A stretch of 64,000 nucleotides of DNA. Source: Mycolicibacterium cosmeticum (GTDB lineage: Bacteria > Actinomycetota > Actinomycetes > Mycobacteriales > Mycobacteriaceae). A model generated the notes under the pieces. That model had not been told where the DNA came from. It searched no databases and was given only the letters and a program-made list of their open reading frames with translations. Position 1 is the first letter of the stretch, and each line of letters begins with the position of its first letter. The stretch covers positions 186,001 through 250,000 of the forward strand of contig JACPVS010000017.1 in assembly GCA_016197365.1 (NCBI GenBank). The letters are read 5' to 3'. Below, one piece after another: positions 55,954 to 64,000 of the stretch. Position numbers and translations under genes: made by a program.

Positions 55954-56435
55954 ACCGGCTGGATGTACTTGATCAACCACTGCCCGCCGACCTTCTGGTA
56001 GTCGACCCGCAGCCGGCTGCCGTCGTAGACGGGTTGCTTGGACTTGTCGGTGACGGTGCGGTTCATGAACACCAGCACCGACGCCGAATCCCGTTGGGCG
56101 TTCAGCATTCCCGCGCCGACGACGTTCGCCTGACTGACCACCTGGCGGTCCCGGGCCGCCGGGATGATGTCCTTGGCCGCGCGGTCTTCGAACTCACGCC
56201 GGTAATCGGGGGTCAGCATGGTGGCCGCTTCGGTCAGGCTGCGTTCCACGGTCTGGTAGTCGTAGCCGAACACCCGGGGGATCTGCTGGGTCGCCAGGGT
56301 GGGCAACTCCGCGGTGGCGGCCTGCACCGCACGGGACTGCACCCGGTCCCAGTACAGCGCGCCGCCCACGGCCGACAACCCGACCAGCCCGAGCGCGAAC
56401 ACCAGCACTACCAGCGCAATGAGCTTGCCGCGCAT
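55950..56435 (-). CDS. Mce-associated membrane protein (Rv3492c type)
   Basis: A 161-residue protein encoded at the end of the mce4 operon. A single N-terminal helix (LIALVVLVFALGLVGLSAVG) anchors an extracytoplasmic domain with YDYQTVERSLTEAATMLTPD and QPVYDGSRLRVDYQKVGGQW, typical of Mce-associated proteins. These are thought to stabilise Mce transporters. Its ATG overlaps the stop of the previous gene by one base. Confidence 0.9.
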   Translation of the reverse strand: MRGKLIALVVLVFALGLVGLSAVGGALYWDRVQSRAVQAATAELPTLATQQIPRVFGYDYQTVERSLTEAATMLTPDYRREFEDRAAKDIIPAARDRQVVSQANVVGAGMLNAQRDSASVLVFMNRTVTDKSKQPVYDGSRLRVDYQKVGGQWLIKYIQPV

Positions 56436-57130
56436 CAGTTTCCACCCTCGGGGTACTTCAGGTCATATCCGGTCATGTGGCCGTTGTCGTCCTCGTGGAC
56501 GACGACCCGCATCCGGTAGGCCTGCGACGGCTTGTTGACGCCGTCGATGTCGGTGACGGTGACGCGCACGGCGACCAGCACCGCCGCATTGCGACCGACC
56601 TCGTCGATCTTCTCCAGCGCCGCTCCGCTGACCACGGCCTCCGAGCTGGCCTGGGTGTCGCGGAAGATGGCCTTGAGGTTGTCGACGTTCTTGCCCTGGC
56701 TCATCATGTCCCGCAGCGGCCCGCTGGTGCCGTCGACGAAGCGGTTCACGCTCTCGTCGATGTCGTTTTGGTTGTAGCTGAACATGTTCAGCACGGTCTG
56801 CTCCGCGGTGTCCACGAACTGTTGTTGCCGGGCCGTGGCGGCCTCTGAATGCCGGTACTGGGTCAGCAGCACCAGCACCCCGGTCAGGAGCACCGCGGCC
56901 GCGAGCACCGCGGCGACCGCCGAGATGACGGCCACCCGGCCGCGGTTGGGCTGCCTGCGTGCCAGCGGAACCGCCACCGCGGGCTTGCCGGGACGTGACA
57001 GGGCCGGCGCGCCGACCACCACCGACTCCTGGGTCAACCCTGGTTCACCGCCCGCGGGCCCTGCCGCGCGCGACGCACGCCGACGCACCGGCTTCGGCTC
57101 GTTGGCCTCCGCCGTGTGTTCCTCAACCAT
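56435..57130 (-). CDS. Mce-associated membrane protein (Rv3493c type)
   Basis: A 231-residue protein with a cytoplasmic, Arg/Pro-rich N-terminus (KPVRRRASRAAGPAG), one membrane helix (VAVISAVAAVLAAAVLLTGV) and an extracytoplasmic NTF2-like Mce-associated domain (TVLNMFSYNQNDIDESVNRF). ATG at 57130 is 11 bp after the mce4F stop. With the next gene it forms the pair usually found behind mce4F, probably accessory subunits of the Mce4 importer. Confidence 0.92.
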   Translation of the reverse strand: MVEEHTAEANEPKPVRRRASRAAGPAGGEPGLTQESVVVGAPALSRPGKPAVAVPLARRQPNRGRVAVISAVAAVLAAAVLLTGVLVLLTQYRHSEAATARQQQFVDTAEQTVLNMFSYNQNDIDESVNRFVDGTSGPLRDMMSQGKNVDNLKAIFRDTQASSEAVVSGAALEKIDEVGRNAAVLVAVRVTVTDIDGVNKPSQAYRMRVVVHEDDNGHMTGYDLKYPEGGN

Positions 57131-57141
57131 CTGAAACCTGC

Positions 57142-58848
57142 CTAAACCTGCTTTGGCGCCATCATCAAATCCACCCAGTTCTCCGCGGGCGCGAACTTGT
57201 CGCTGCCCGAGGCGAACACACCGGTGCCGCCGGACGGATCCGCGAACACACCTGTCTTCGGATCGTAGGTGGTACTCGCCGGAGCACTGGCCTGGGGTTG
57301 CGGGGCGTCGGCGGGAGGCGCCTCGGCCGGTAGCGGCGGCGGGGGTACATCGGCCGGTGCACCGGGTGGCGGCGGCGGCGTGCGGCCGTAGGGCGGCAGC
57401 ACCTGATCCGGCGGTGCGTGGAACGGCCACGCCGGTGCGGGCGGGTTGTCGTTCGGCGGCACGGGCAGCGGGAACGGCGCGTTGGGTGCCGGACCCGGGC
57501 CGGGCACCACGCCCGGCGGCAGCTGCACCGACGGTGGTCCCGGATCGTAATCCGCGCTCGGCGGGATATTCGGGAACTTGTTGGGCGGCAGGATGTTACG
57601 GCCGTCCTCCACCGGGGTGTCATACGGCACCGGTGGCCCGCGCCACGGGTTGCTGCCGACGGGCACGTACCCGCGGGGGTCGCGGCAGAGCTGAATGGTC
57701 GGTGCGCGCTTCCCGGGGAATTCCTGGCAGGGGTAGTTGCGCGCGCCGCGGACCACGGCCGGATCGCTCTGCGCGGTCTTGCAGTACAGGTCGGGGGGCA
57801 GTTCCCGCAGGGTGGTGTCGGCGGGTGAGCGGATCGCGGTGGGCGGCAGGAAGCCGGTGGAGCATGGCGGCGGATCGCCGAGGTCGACCTTGAAGTCCAG
57901 CTTGCCGCCCTCATCGAAGGGCAGGCCGCCGCCGACGGTGTTGAGCGCGGCCATCAGTGCCGGGAAGATCACCAGCGCCTGCTCGATCGACTTGTTGTAG
58001 ATCACGCCGATCCGGCCGAAGTCCGCCAGGTTCGCCGCGAGCTGCGGGAACGTCGGGCGGATACCGGCGAAGGTGGTGTTCGCCTCGGCCACCGCACCTG
58101 GGACCGTCTGCAACACCGAGCGCAGCTGCGGGTCGGCCTTGTTCACCTCCGAGGTGAACCGGGCCAGGCCGTCGACGGAGGACTTGATGTCGTCGCCGGC
58201 GCGGATCTGGGCGTCCAGGAACGGTCCGGCCTGGTCAATCAGCTGGATCGTCTGCCCGTAGTTGTTGTTGGCCTCGTCGATCAGCTGGCGCGAGGACTGG
58301 ATGAGCCGGGACAGCTCAGGCCCGGAACCGTTGAACGCCTTGAAAGTTTCCTTGAGCAGTTCCTGGATGCGGCTGTCGCCGACACTGCTCACCAGGTCGT
58401 CGGCCTGGCGGAGCAGCCCGGCGATGTCCTGACCGATCGCGGTGTGCGCGACGCCGATGTTCGATCCGTCGCGCAGGAGCTTGGCGGCCGGGGCCTCGCC
58501 CCCGACGGGCGGCACCAGGTCGATGTACTGCTCGCCGACGGCCGACACGCTCTTGACCGTCGCGGTCACGTTCTCGGGCACTTCGGTGTCGGTGTTGAGC
58601 CGCATGTGTGCGATGACACCGTCATCGGTCAGCCCGACCTGCTCCACCCGGCCGATCGTGACACCGCGGTAGGTGACGTTCGCGTTCTGGTAGAGGCCAC
58701 CACCGGCCACGAAGTTCGCGGTGATGTTGTAGGTGCCGATACCGAGCGCAGCGGGCACGTGCAGATAGAACGCCGAGATCGCGGTGACGGTCAGCACGGT
58801 GACGATCGCGAAGATCGACAACTGGAGTTTGGTCAGCCGGTCCAGCAT
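57142..58848 (-). CDS. mce4F: Mce4F, substrate-binding subunit of the Mce4 importer
   Basis: A 568-residue Mce protein. One N-terminal helix (LSIFAIVTVLTVTAISAFYL) is followed by the MCE/MlaD domain (ITANFVAGGGLYQNANVTYR, GVTIGRVEQV) and the helical region QELLKETFKAFNGSGPELSR. The C-terminal third is Pro-rich (about residues 440-530). Mce4 imports cholesterol across the mycobacterial envelope. The ATG overlaps the mce4E stop by one base. Confidence 0.95.
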   Translation of the reverse strand: MLDRLTKLQLSIFAIVTVLTVTAISAFYLHVPAALGIGTYNITANFVAGGGLYQNANVTYRGVTIGRVEQVGLTDDGVIAHMRLNTDTEVPENVTATVKSVSAVGEQYIDLVPPVGGEAPAAKLLRDGSNIGVAHTAIGQDIAGLLRQADDLVSSVGDSRIQELLKETFKAFNGSGPELSRLIQSSRQLIDEANNNYGQTIQLIDQAGPFLDAQIRAGDDIKSSVDGLARFTSEVNKADPQLRSVLQTVPGAVAEANTTFAGIRPTFPQLAANLADFGRIGVIYNKSIEQALVIFPALMAALNTVGGGLPFDEGGKLDFKVDLGDPPPCSTGFLPPTAIRSPADTTLRELPPDLYCKTAQSDPAVVRGARNYPCQEFPGKRAPTIQLCRDPRGYVPVGSNPWRGPPVPYDTPVEDGRNILPPNKFPNIPPSADYDPGPPSVQLPPGVVPGPGPAPNAPFPLPVPPNDNPPAPAWPFHAPPDQVLPPYGRTPPPPPGAPADVPPPPLPAEAPPADAPQPQASAPASTTYDPKTGVFADPSGGTGVFASGSDKFAPAENWVDLMMAPKQV

Positions 58849-60011
58849 TACGGGGTACCTCCGTGCTGCGTGGCCGTACCCGGCGGGATCTTGAACGGAT
58901 CTGCCGCCTGCCCGGACAGGTTGGCCATCGCACCGGTCAAGAAGTCCGGCGGGTTGATGACCTCGTCGAGGTGCTTCATGTTCGGGTCGAAGAACGACGT
59001 GGTGAACATCGATTCGCCGAACCGCCGCGCGGTCAGGTCGAACGTCACGAACACGTTCAGGTAGTCACCACGCACCGCGTTGCGCAGGTACTTGTAGTGG
59101 AACGGGAACGTCGGCAGCAGTTCCAGGTCCACGATGATGTCGTCGACATTGTCGTTGAACGCCTTGATGACCGGGAACAGGTCCTTCATATCGGCGGTGA
59201 AATCGGTCTTCGTCTCGGAAAGGACGTGAGCACCGACGGTGGAGAACTTCTTCAGCGCGCCGAACGCGTCGACGATGTTGGACCGATTGTCGTTGAGCAC
59301 CTTCAGCGCGTTGGGCAGGCTGTCCAGCGTGCGGCCCAGGTTGTCCTTGCTGCGCGCCAGCATCGAGGCGAACCGGTTGAGTCCGTCGGCCGCGGCGATG
59401 ATGTCGTTGGTCTGCTGGTCCAGCGAGGCGGTCAGCTCCGATAGCCGCGGCAGCAGCTCGGCGAACTGTCCGGTGCGGCCGGCGATTGCAGCGTACGCCT
59501 CATCGGTGATGTCTTGCAGCGCACCGAGATTGCCCTTGTTGACCACCACACCCAGCGAGGACAGCACTTCCTCGGTGGTCGGGTAGCGGCCGATGCTGCC
59601 CAGCGGGATGTTTGCACCCTGCTTCAGCCTGCCGACGCCCTTGCCTTCCGGCGCGGTCAGCGCCACGTGCTGCGAGCCGAGCAGGGAGGTCTGCGCGACG
59701 GTGGCCGTCGAGTTGGCGGGCAGGTCGACGTCACCGTCGAGGGACAGCTTCACCGCGGCGAAGAACGTACCGTCGGGGCGCTGGACGGCCTCGATACCGG
59801 ACACGCTTCCGACGGTCACGTCATCGACCATCACGGGCGAGTTCTGCGGCAGCGTCGCCACATCGGGCAGTTCGACGGTGATCGTGTACGACCCCGAACC
59901 GTGTCCCGCGGTACCCGGCATGTCCAGCGAGTTCAGCCCGCCGAACTGGCAGCCGGCCAGCAGCAGCGCACCGGACCCGAGGGCGGTGCCGCGCCACAAG
60001 ATACGCCTCAT
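58848..60011 (-). CDS. mce4E: Mce4E lipoprotein (LprN type)
   Basis: A 387-residue Mce lipoprotein. The signal MRRILWRGTALGSGALLLAG is followed by Cys21 in a standard lipobox. The MCE domain (YTITVELPDVATLPQNSPVM, VDDVTVGSVSGIE) and long helical part (LNRFASMLARSKDNLGRTLD) follow. As in other mce operons the E subunit is the lipid-anchored one. The ATG overlaps the mce4D stop (ATGA at 60008-60011). Confidence 0.96.
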   Translation of the reverse strand: MRRILWRGTALGSGALLLAGCQFGGLNSLDMPGTAGHGSGSYTITVELPDVATLPQNSPVMVDDVTVGSVSGIEAVQRPDGTFFAAVKLSLDGDVDLPANSTATVAQTSLLGSQHVALTAPEGKGVGRLKQGANIPLGSIGRYPTTEEVLSSLGVVVNKGNLGALQDITDEAYAAIAGRTGQFAELLPRLSELTASLDQQTNDIIAAADGLNRFASMLARSKDNLGRTLDSLPNALKVLNDNRSNIVDAFGALKKFSTVGAHVLSETKTDFTADMKDLFPVIKAFNDNVDDIIVDLELLPTFPFHYKYLRNAVRGDYLNVFVTFDLTARRFGESMFTTSFFDPNMKHLDEVINPPDFLTGAMANLSGQAADPFKIPPGTATQHGGTP

Positions 60012-61429
60012 CCCCCGGCTCCTTCCGCAGGCAGTGGTGGCGTCGCCACGGCCGGAGCCGCGGGCGGCCCGGGCAGCGGGCCCGCACCCATCGGCGGCGG
60101 AGCGGGCACCGGCCCGGCCGGTGAGACCTGGCCGACCACGGCGGGCGGCGGCAGGATCAGGTCGGCGAGGTTGCCGTTCGGCGACGACGTCGGCGGGGTG
60201 ACACCCGGCGCGGGCTGCCACTGCAGGTACGGCACCGGCGTCTGCGCCTTCGCCTCGGTTTGCGGGGTGTCGTAGATGATCTGACCCTTGTACGCGGTGA
60301 TGCTGTCGATCGGGTGGAACAGGATCGGCGGGTAGTTCATCGCGATCCGCTTGAACACCGGCCCCATGCGCTGCCGGCACAGCTCGGCGCGCTTGTAGTT
60401 GTCCGGGGACGCACCGACGTCGAAGGTTCCACCGCAGAGGAACTGCACCGGATTTCCGAAGTTGGGCAGCGACAGCAAACCGCCGACGGTGCCCTGCGCC
60501 GGGTTGTAGATGTTGTAGAAGTTGGCCAGACCGTTGGGCGTGATGTGCAGTATCTGCTCGATGTCATCACTGTGGTCGTTGAGGATCTGGGTGAAGTCGG
60601 CCAGCTTGCCGACAGAGTCGATCAGCGACTTGTTCGAATCATGCAGCAGGCCTTTGACATCGCCGAGCGCCTGGTTCAGCGCGCCCAGGGTCTGGTCCAG
60701 GTCGGCCGAACTGGCGGCCAGCACCTGCGACACCGACGCCACGTGGCTGGTGAACTGCACGATCTGCTCGTTGCTGTTGGACAGCGCGTTCACCAGCACC
60801 TGCAGGTTGCGCACTGTGCCGAACAGATCGGTGCGCGAGTCGCCGAGGCGCCCGGCGGTCTGCGACAGCTCACGCAGCGCGGACCGGAACGAGTCGCCGT
60901 TGCCGTCGAAGGTGTCGGCGGCCTGGTTGACGGCGGCCACCAGCGGGCCCTGCACGCCACCGTCTTTCGGTCCGAGCTGGGCGGAAAGCTGGGTCAGCTG
61001 CTCCTTGACCTCGTCCCACTCGACCGGAACGCCGGTGTGGTCCAGTCCGATCTGAGCGTTACCGGCCAGGGTGTCACCCCCGGTGTAGGCGGGTGTCAGC
61101 TGGATGAATCTGGCGGACACCAGGTTCGGCGCGATGATCAGGGCGCGGGCATCGGCAGGCACCTTGATGCCGTCGTCCAGCGTCATGCTGATCTTCACGT
61201 CGGTTGCCCGCGGCTCGATCGAGTCGATCTTGCCGACCGGTACGCCGACCACCCGGACGTCGTCGCCGGGGTACAGGCCGACCGCGGTGGTGAAGTACGC
61301 GACGACCTTCTGTCCGCCACGGCTGGGCCACACCAGGTACACGCCGACGGCGAGCAGCGCGACCAGCGCCACGGCCAGGCCGCGGCGCAGCCACTTGCCG
61401 CGCGATGATGTCGAATCAGGTTGGGTCAT
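60008..61429 (-). CDS. mce4D: Mce4D, Mce4 importer subunit
   Basis: A 473-residue Mce protein. One N-terminal helix (GLAVALVALLAVGVYLVWPS), the MCE domain (VVAYFTTAVGLYPGDDVRVV, GVPVGKIDSIEP) and the helical needle region come before a Pro-rich C-terminus. The start ATG overlaps the mce4C stop by 4 bp. It assembles with the other Mce4 A-F subunits into the envelope-spanning channel that feeds the YrbE4 permease, which lies outside this window. Confidence 0.95.
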   Translation of the reverse strand: MTQPDSTSSRGKWLRRGLAVALVALLAVGVYLVWPSRGGQKVVAYFTTAVGLYPGDDVRVVGVPVGKIDSIEPRATDVKISMTLDDGIKVPADARALIIAPNLVSARFIQLTPAYTGGDTLAGNAQIGLDHTGVPVEWDEVKEQLTQLSAQLGPKDGGVQGPLVAAVNQAADTFDGNGDSFRSALRELSQTAGRLGDSRTDLFGTVRNLQVLVNALSNSNEQIVQFTSHVASVSQVLAASSADLDQTLGALNQALGDVKGLLHDSNKSLIDSVGKLADFTQILNDHSDDIEQILHITPNGLANFYNIYNPAQGTVGGLLSLPNFGNPVQFLCGGTFDVGASPDNYKRAELCRQRMGPVFKRIAMNYPPILFHPIDSITAYKGQIIYDTPQTEAKAQTPVPYLQWQPAPGVTPPTSSPNGNLADLILPPPAVVGQVSPAGPVPAPPPMGAGPLPGPPAAPAVATPPLPAEGAGG

Positions 61430-62484
61430 GGCGACTTCGGCCTTATCAGCGTGCGCTCGGAGATGTATCCGCGCAGCATGTCGGCGAGGCTGTCCGGCAG
61501 CTTGCCGGGCTGGAAGTAGGTGTCCAACAGCACTTCGGAGATGGTTGCCGGCGGCAGACCGTACAGGTTGATCTGGAAGCCCGGTCCCGAGCCCACCACC
61601 TCGCCGAGTGCGGTGGCATAGCCGGGCAGCCGCTTGAGCGCCTCGCCGATGTGCTCGCGCCGTTCCAACAGGTTGGCCATCACCGCGTTTAGTCGTCGCA
61701 GCAGGGGTTCGAACTCGCGCTTGTTGTCCGCCACGAAGCCCGAAAGCTGATGCGAGACATCGTCGATACCGGCGATCAGGCTGCTCAGGGCCTGCCGGCG
61801 TTCATCCAGCGCGGCGAACAGCAGGTTGCCGTCGGTGACCAGCTTGTTCACCTGATCGGCGCGCTGGGCCAGCGTGTCGGACACGTTCTTGGCGTGCATC
61901 AGCAGCTCTTCGAGTGCCTGATCCCGCTTGTTCAGGCTGCGGCTCAGGCTCGCGACCCCGTCCAGCGCTCCGCGAAGTTGCGGGGTGGCGTCGTGCAGCG
62001 TGTCGGTCAGAGTCTGCAGCGCCTCCTCGAACTTGGGCTTGTCCAGGGCGCTGACGTTGCCGCCGAGATCCTGCAACGCGGTGTTCAACGTGTACGGAGT
62101 CGTGGTGCGCCCCACCGGGATCACCGTCGAATCCCCGTTGCCCTTCGGGGTCACCGACAGCGACTTCTGGCCCAACACGGTATCGGTCTTGATGGACACC
62201 AGCGTCTGGTTGCCGACCTTGATGTTGCGGTCGACGGTGAAGCCCACCTTGGCCTGATCGCCCGCCAGGGCGACCGAGGTGACCTTGCCGACCTTGATGC
62301 CGGACACCGCGACGTCGTTACCCGGCGAGATTCCGCCGGCATCGCTGAAGTAGGCCTCGTAGTTGCGGCCCTGCGGGTACCACGGCAAGCCGGTGTAGCC
62401 GAAGGAGATCAGTACCAGGCAGGCCACCACGAAGATGCCGAGGATGCCGGTCCGTAACGTGTTGTTGCCGCTGGGGCTAGCCAT
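61426..62484 (-). CDS. mce4C: Mce4C, Mce4 importer subunit
   Basis: A 352-residue Mce protein. N-terminal helix TGILGIFVVACLVLISFGYT, MCE domain (AYFSDAGGISPGNDVAVSGI, KVGKVTSVAL) and coiled helical domain (LSRSLNKRDQALEELLMHAK). No long Pro tail is present. It overlaps mce4B by 8 bp and mce4D by 4 bp, so the operon is translated as one unit. Confidence 0.95.
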   Translation of the reverse strand: MASPSGNNTLRTGILGIFVVACLVLISFGYTGLPWYPQGRNYEAYFSDAGGISPGNDVAVSGIKVGKVTSVALAGDQAKVGFTVDRNIKVGNQTLVSIKTDTVLGQKSLSVTPKGNGDSTVIPVGRTTTPYTLNTALQDLGGNVSALDKPKFEEALQTLTDTLHDATPQLRGALDGVASLSRSLNKRDQALEELLMHAKNVSDTLAQRADQVNKLVTDGNLLFAALDERRQALSSLIAGIDDVSHQLSGFVADNKREFEPLLRRLNAVMANLLERREHIGEALKRLPGYATALGEVVGSGPGFQINLYGLPPATISEVLLDTYFQPGKLPDSLADMLRGYISERTLIRPKSP

Positions 62485-63514
62485 TTTCCGAGCACCTCCC
62501 CTTGGTCGGGTCCGGTGGGCCGCCGAACGGGATCAGGATGTCGCTGCCCGCCGGTCCGTTGATCTTCATCCGGATCGAGCAGTAGTAGATGTTGAAGAAC
62601 GAGCCGTACGCACCGAGGGCGTTGAGCCGCATGTAGTTCTCGGCCAGCGGCTCGATCACCTTGTTGATGTCGGCCTTGCGCTCGTCGGCCCGCTGCAGGA
62701 ACGGCCGGGCATTCTCGATGACACCCTGCAGTGGGCGCCGCGATGCCTCCAGCATCTCGGTCAGGTCGCTCGAGGCCGAGGCCAGGGGCCCGATGGCGCC
62801 GGCGATGGGATCACGGCCTTCGGCCAGACCGGTGATGAGCTTCTGCAGTTCATCGACGCTGGCGTTGAACTGGGTGCCCTTCGCGTCGACGGTGCCCAGC
62901 ACGGTGTTCAGGTTCGTGATCACGTCGCCGATGAGCTGATCCCGGTTGGCCAGGTTCTGGCTGAACGAGCTGGTATTGGCCAGCAGGTTCTGGATGGCGC
63001 CACCTTGACCCTGCAGCAGTTCGATGACGGCGTTGCTGACCTCGTTGACCTTCGACCCGTCCAGGCCCTTGAGCACCGGGCGCAATCCGCCCAGCAGCGC
63101 GTCCAGATCCAGTGCGGGCTGGGTGTTCTCGCGTGCGATCGTGCTTCCGGGCGGGAGCTTGCGCAGCTCGCCGGGGCCCGAGGTGATCTCCAGGTAGCGG
63201 TCACCGACCAGGTTCTCGTAGCGCACGACGGCGCGTGTCGAGGTGTACAGCTGGTAGCGCTTGTTGACGTCGAAGGCCACGTCGACGCTGTTGTCGGGGT
63301 TGAGCTTCACGGTCTTGACGCTGCCCACCGGCACACCGGAGATGCGTACGTCCTGACCGGCTTTCAACCGGGACGCCTCGGCGAAGTTGGCGTGATACGC
63401 GGTACTGGAAGCGAATCGGAACTGGCCGAACACCACCACCAGGCCCGCGGCGACCAACAGCATCGCGACCGTGAATACGGCGACGTTGATCAACGTCCGC
63501 CTCTGGCTCTGCAT
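62477..63514 (-). CDS. mce4B: Mce4B, Mce4 importer subunit
   Basis: A 345-residue Mce protein. N-terminal helix (LINVAVFTVAMLLVAAGLVV), MCE domain (AYHANFAEASRLKAGQDVRI, SGVPVGSVKTVKLNPD) and helical region (ASSDLTEMLEASRRPLQGVI) are in family order. It ends GPPDPTKGRCSENG. Its ATG overlaps the mce4A stop by one base. Confidence 0.95.
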   Translation of the reverse strand: MQSQRRTLINVAVFTVAMLLVAAGLVVVFGQFRFASSTAYHANFAEASRLKAGQDVRISGVPVGSVKTVKLNPDNSVDVAFDVNKRYQLYTSTRAVVRYENLVGDRYLEITSGPGELRKLPPGSTIARENTQPALDLDALLGGLRPVLKGLDGSKVNEVSNAVIELLQGQGGAIQNLLANTSSFSQNLANRDQLIGDVITNLNTVLGTVDAKGTQFNASVDELQKLITGLAEGRDPIAGAIGPLASASSDLTEMLEASRRPLQGVIENARPFLQRADERKADINKVIEPLAENYMRLNALGAYGSFFNIYYCSIRMKINGPAGSDILIPFGGPPDPTKGRCSENG

Positions 63515-64000
63515 CAGAAATCATCCCGTTCGGCGTACGCCCCGTTGAACAGGAACTGCAGCGTCGAGGGCGCGTTGAACTGCAACTCGGTGTTCGGCTG
63601 GAACGGCACGTAGGCGTTGTCGGTCACCAGGAACGGGGTGTGGTACCAACTGCCACCGAACTGCTTGCTGGGCACGTCCGGAAGGCCACGGCAGTTCGGG
63701 CCACCGGAGGCGTTCACCATCGGCAGGCTCTCGGGGTAGGTGTACGCCGGGGCACCGGGCAGGAAGTTCGACGCCACGAACAGGCCCGGCCGGATTCCGC
63801 CGATCACCGGCGCGAACGTCTCGTTGGCCTTCTTGACGCCCTTGAAGAGGCAGCCGAATTCAGGTGAGTAGTCGGCCGCTACCTTGGCCAGCGCCCGCAG
63901 CCGCTTGATGGCCGCGATGTAGTCGTCGGCGGCCGGCGCCAGCGTGGCCGTGCCGTTCTCGGCGAACCCGGTGGCGGCCAGCAGCGCGGCGTTCAGGTTG
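63514..64000 (-). CDS. mce4A: Mce4A, C-terminal part
   Basis: Only the last 161 residues are in the window; the gene continues past 64000. The visible part includes the end of the helical domain (AADDYIAAIKRLRALAKVAA) and the conserved Mce4A tail: YSPEFGCLFKGVKKANETFA, GPNCRGLPDVP and the C-terminal FLFNGAYAERDDF. Mce4A is the first Mce protein of the operon, so the promoter and YrbE4AB permease genes are expected to the right. Confidence 0.95.
   Translation of the reverse strand, partial: NLNAALLAATGFAENGTATLAPAADDYIAAIKRLRALAKVAADYSPEFGCLFKGVKKANETFAPVIGGIRPGLFVASNFLPGAPAYTYPESLPMVNASGGPNCRGLPDVPSKQFGGSWYHTPFLVTDNAYVPFQPNTELQFNAPSTLQFLFNGAYAERDDF

Overview
The window is GC-rich chromosomal DNA from a mycobacterium, most likely a fast-growing Mycolicibacterium species. 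The evidence is a cholesterol-import mce4 operon, PhoPR, CYP51/CYP123/CYP126, encapsulin with DyP peroxidase, EspC-like and GjpA-like proteins, many GTG starts and many apparently leaderless promoters. Gene order follows the M. tuberculosis Rv0800-Rv0756c interval in reverse, then jumps to the Rv3489-otsA-mce4 interval. From memory, that join is also the arrangement in M. smegmatis. All homology statements come from sequence recognition; no database search was run.

Layout. 1-2398: partial M18 aminopeptidase divergent from a DyP peroxidase-encapsulin pair. 2412-18753: purine genes (purQ, purS, purC, purB, purD) interleaved with an MBL hydrolase, a PAP2 phosphatase, a flavoprotein, glutathione peroxidase, TetR/DoxX, oligopeptidase B, CYP126 and a DUF559 nuclease-like gene bracketed by two related hairpins. 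18800-22506: an accessory block with a CYP125-like P450, TetR, and an HxlR/MFS pair. 22493-33971: two divergent catabolic arms around a TetR gene (27451-28050). The minus arm carries aldehyde dehydrogenase, SDR, a 3-hydroxyisobutyrate-dehydrogenase-like enzyme, a CMD protein and an unknown protein. The plus arm carries CYP123, SDR, CYP51, ferredoxin, an Rv0762c homologue, an NDMA-dependent alcohol dehydrogenase and a ketosteroid-isomerase-like protein. 33967-38730: two SDRs, a double Lrp regulator, an F420/LLM enzyme and a GT2-GtrA glycosyltransferase. 38812-42677: HIT protein, phoR, phoP, a decapeptide-repeat protein and tRNA-Thr.

42720-54265 is an accessory-looking stretch: HNH endonuclease, a porin-like protein behind IdeR-type iron boxes, an EspC-like protein, a small secreted protein, a frameshifted lipoprotein, an XdhC plus molybdenum-hydroxylase operon, an SDR behind a KstR-like box, and two tandem Ibp1-like secreted proteins. 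54325-64000: a 54-residue gene, otsA, then the mce4 operon on the minus strand (two Mce-associated proteins, mce4F to mce4A; mce4A is cut by the window edge).

The genes suggest lipid and sterol uptake and oxidation (Mce4, four P450s, several SDRs, ADH, ALDH) next to purine synthesis, redox defence and envelope regulation. The least explained items are a family of wobble-marked 3'-end hairpins with an associated DUF559 gene, the decapeptide-repeat protein beside phoPR, the uncharacterised 408-residue protein, and a molybdenum hydroxylase with a non-standard active-site loop.
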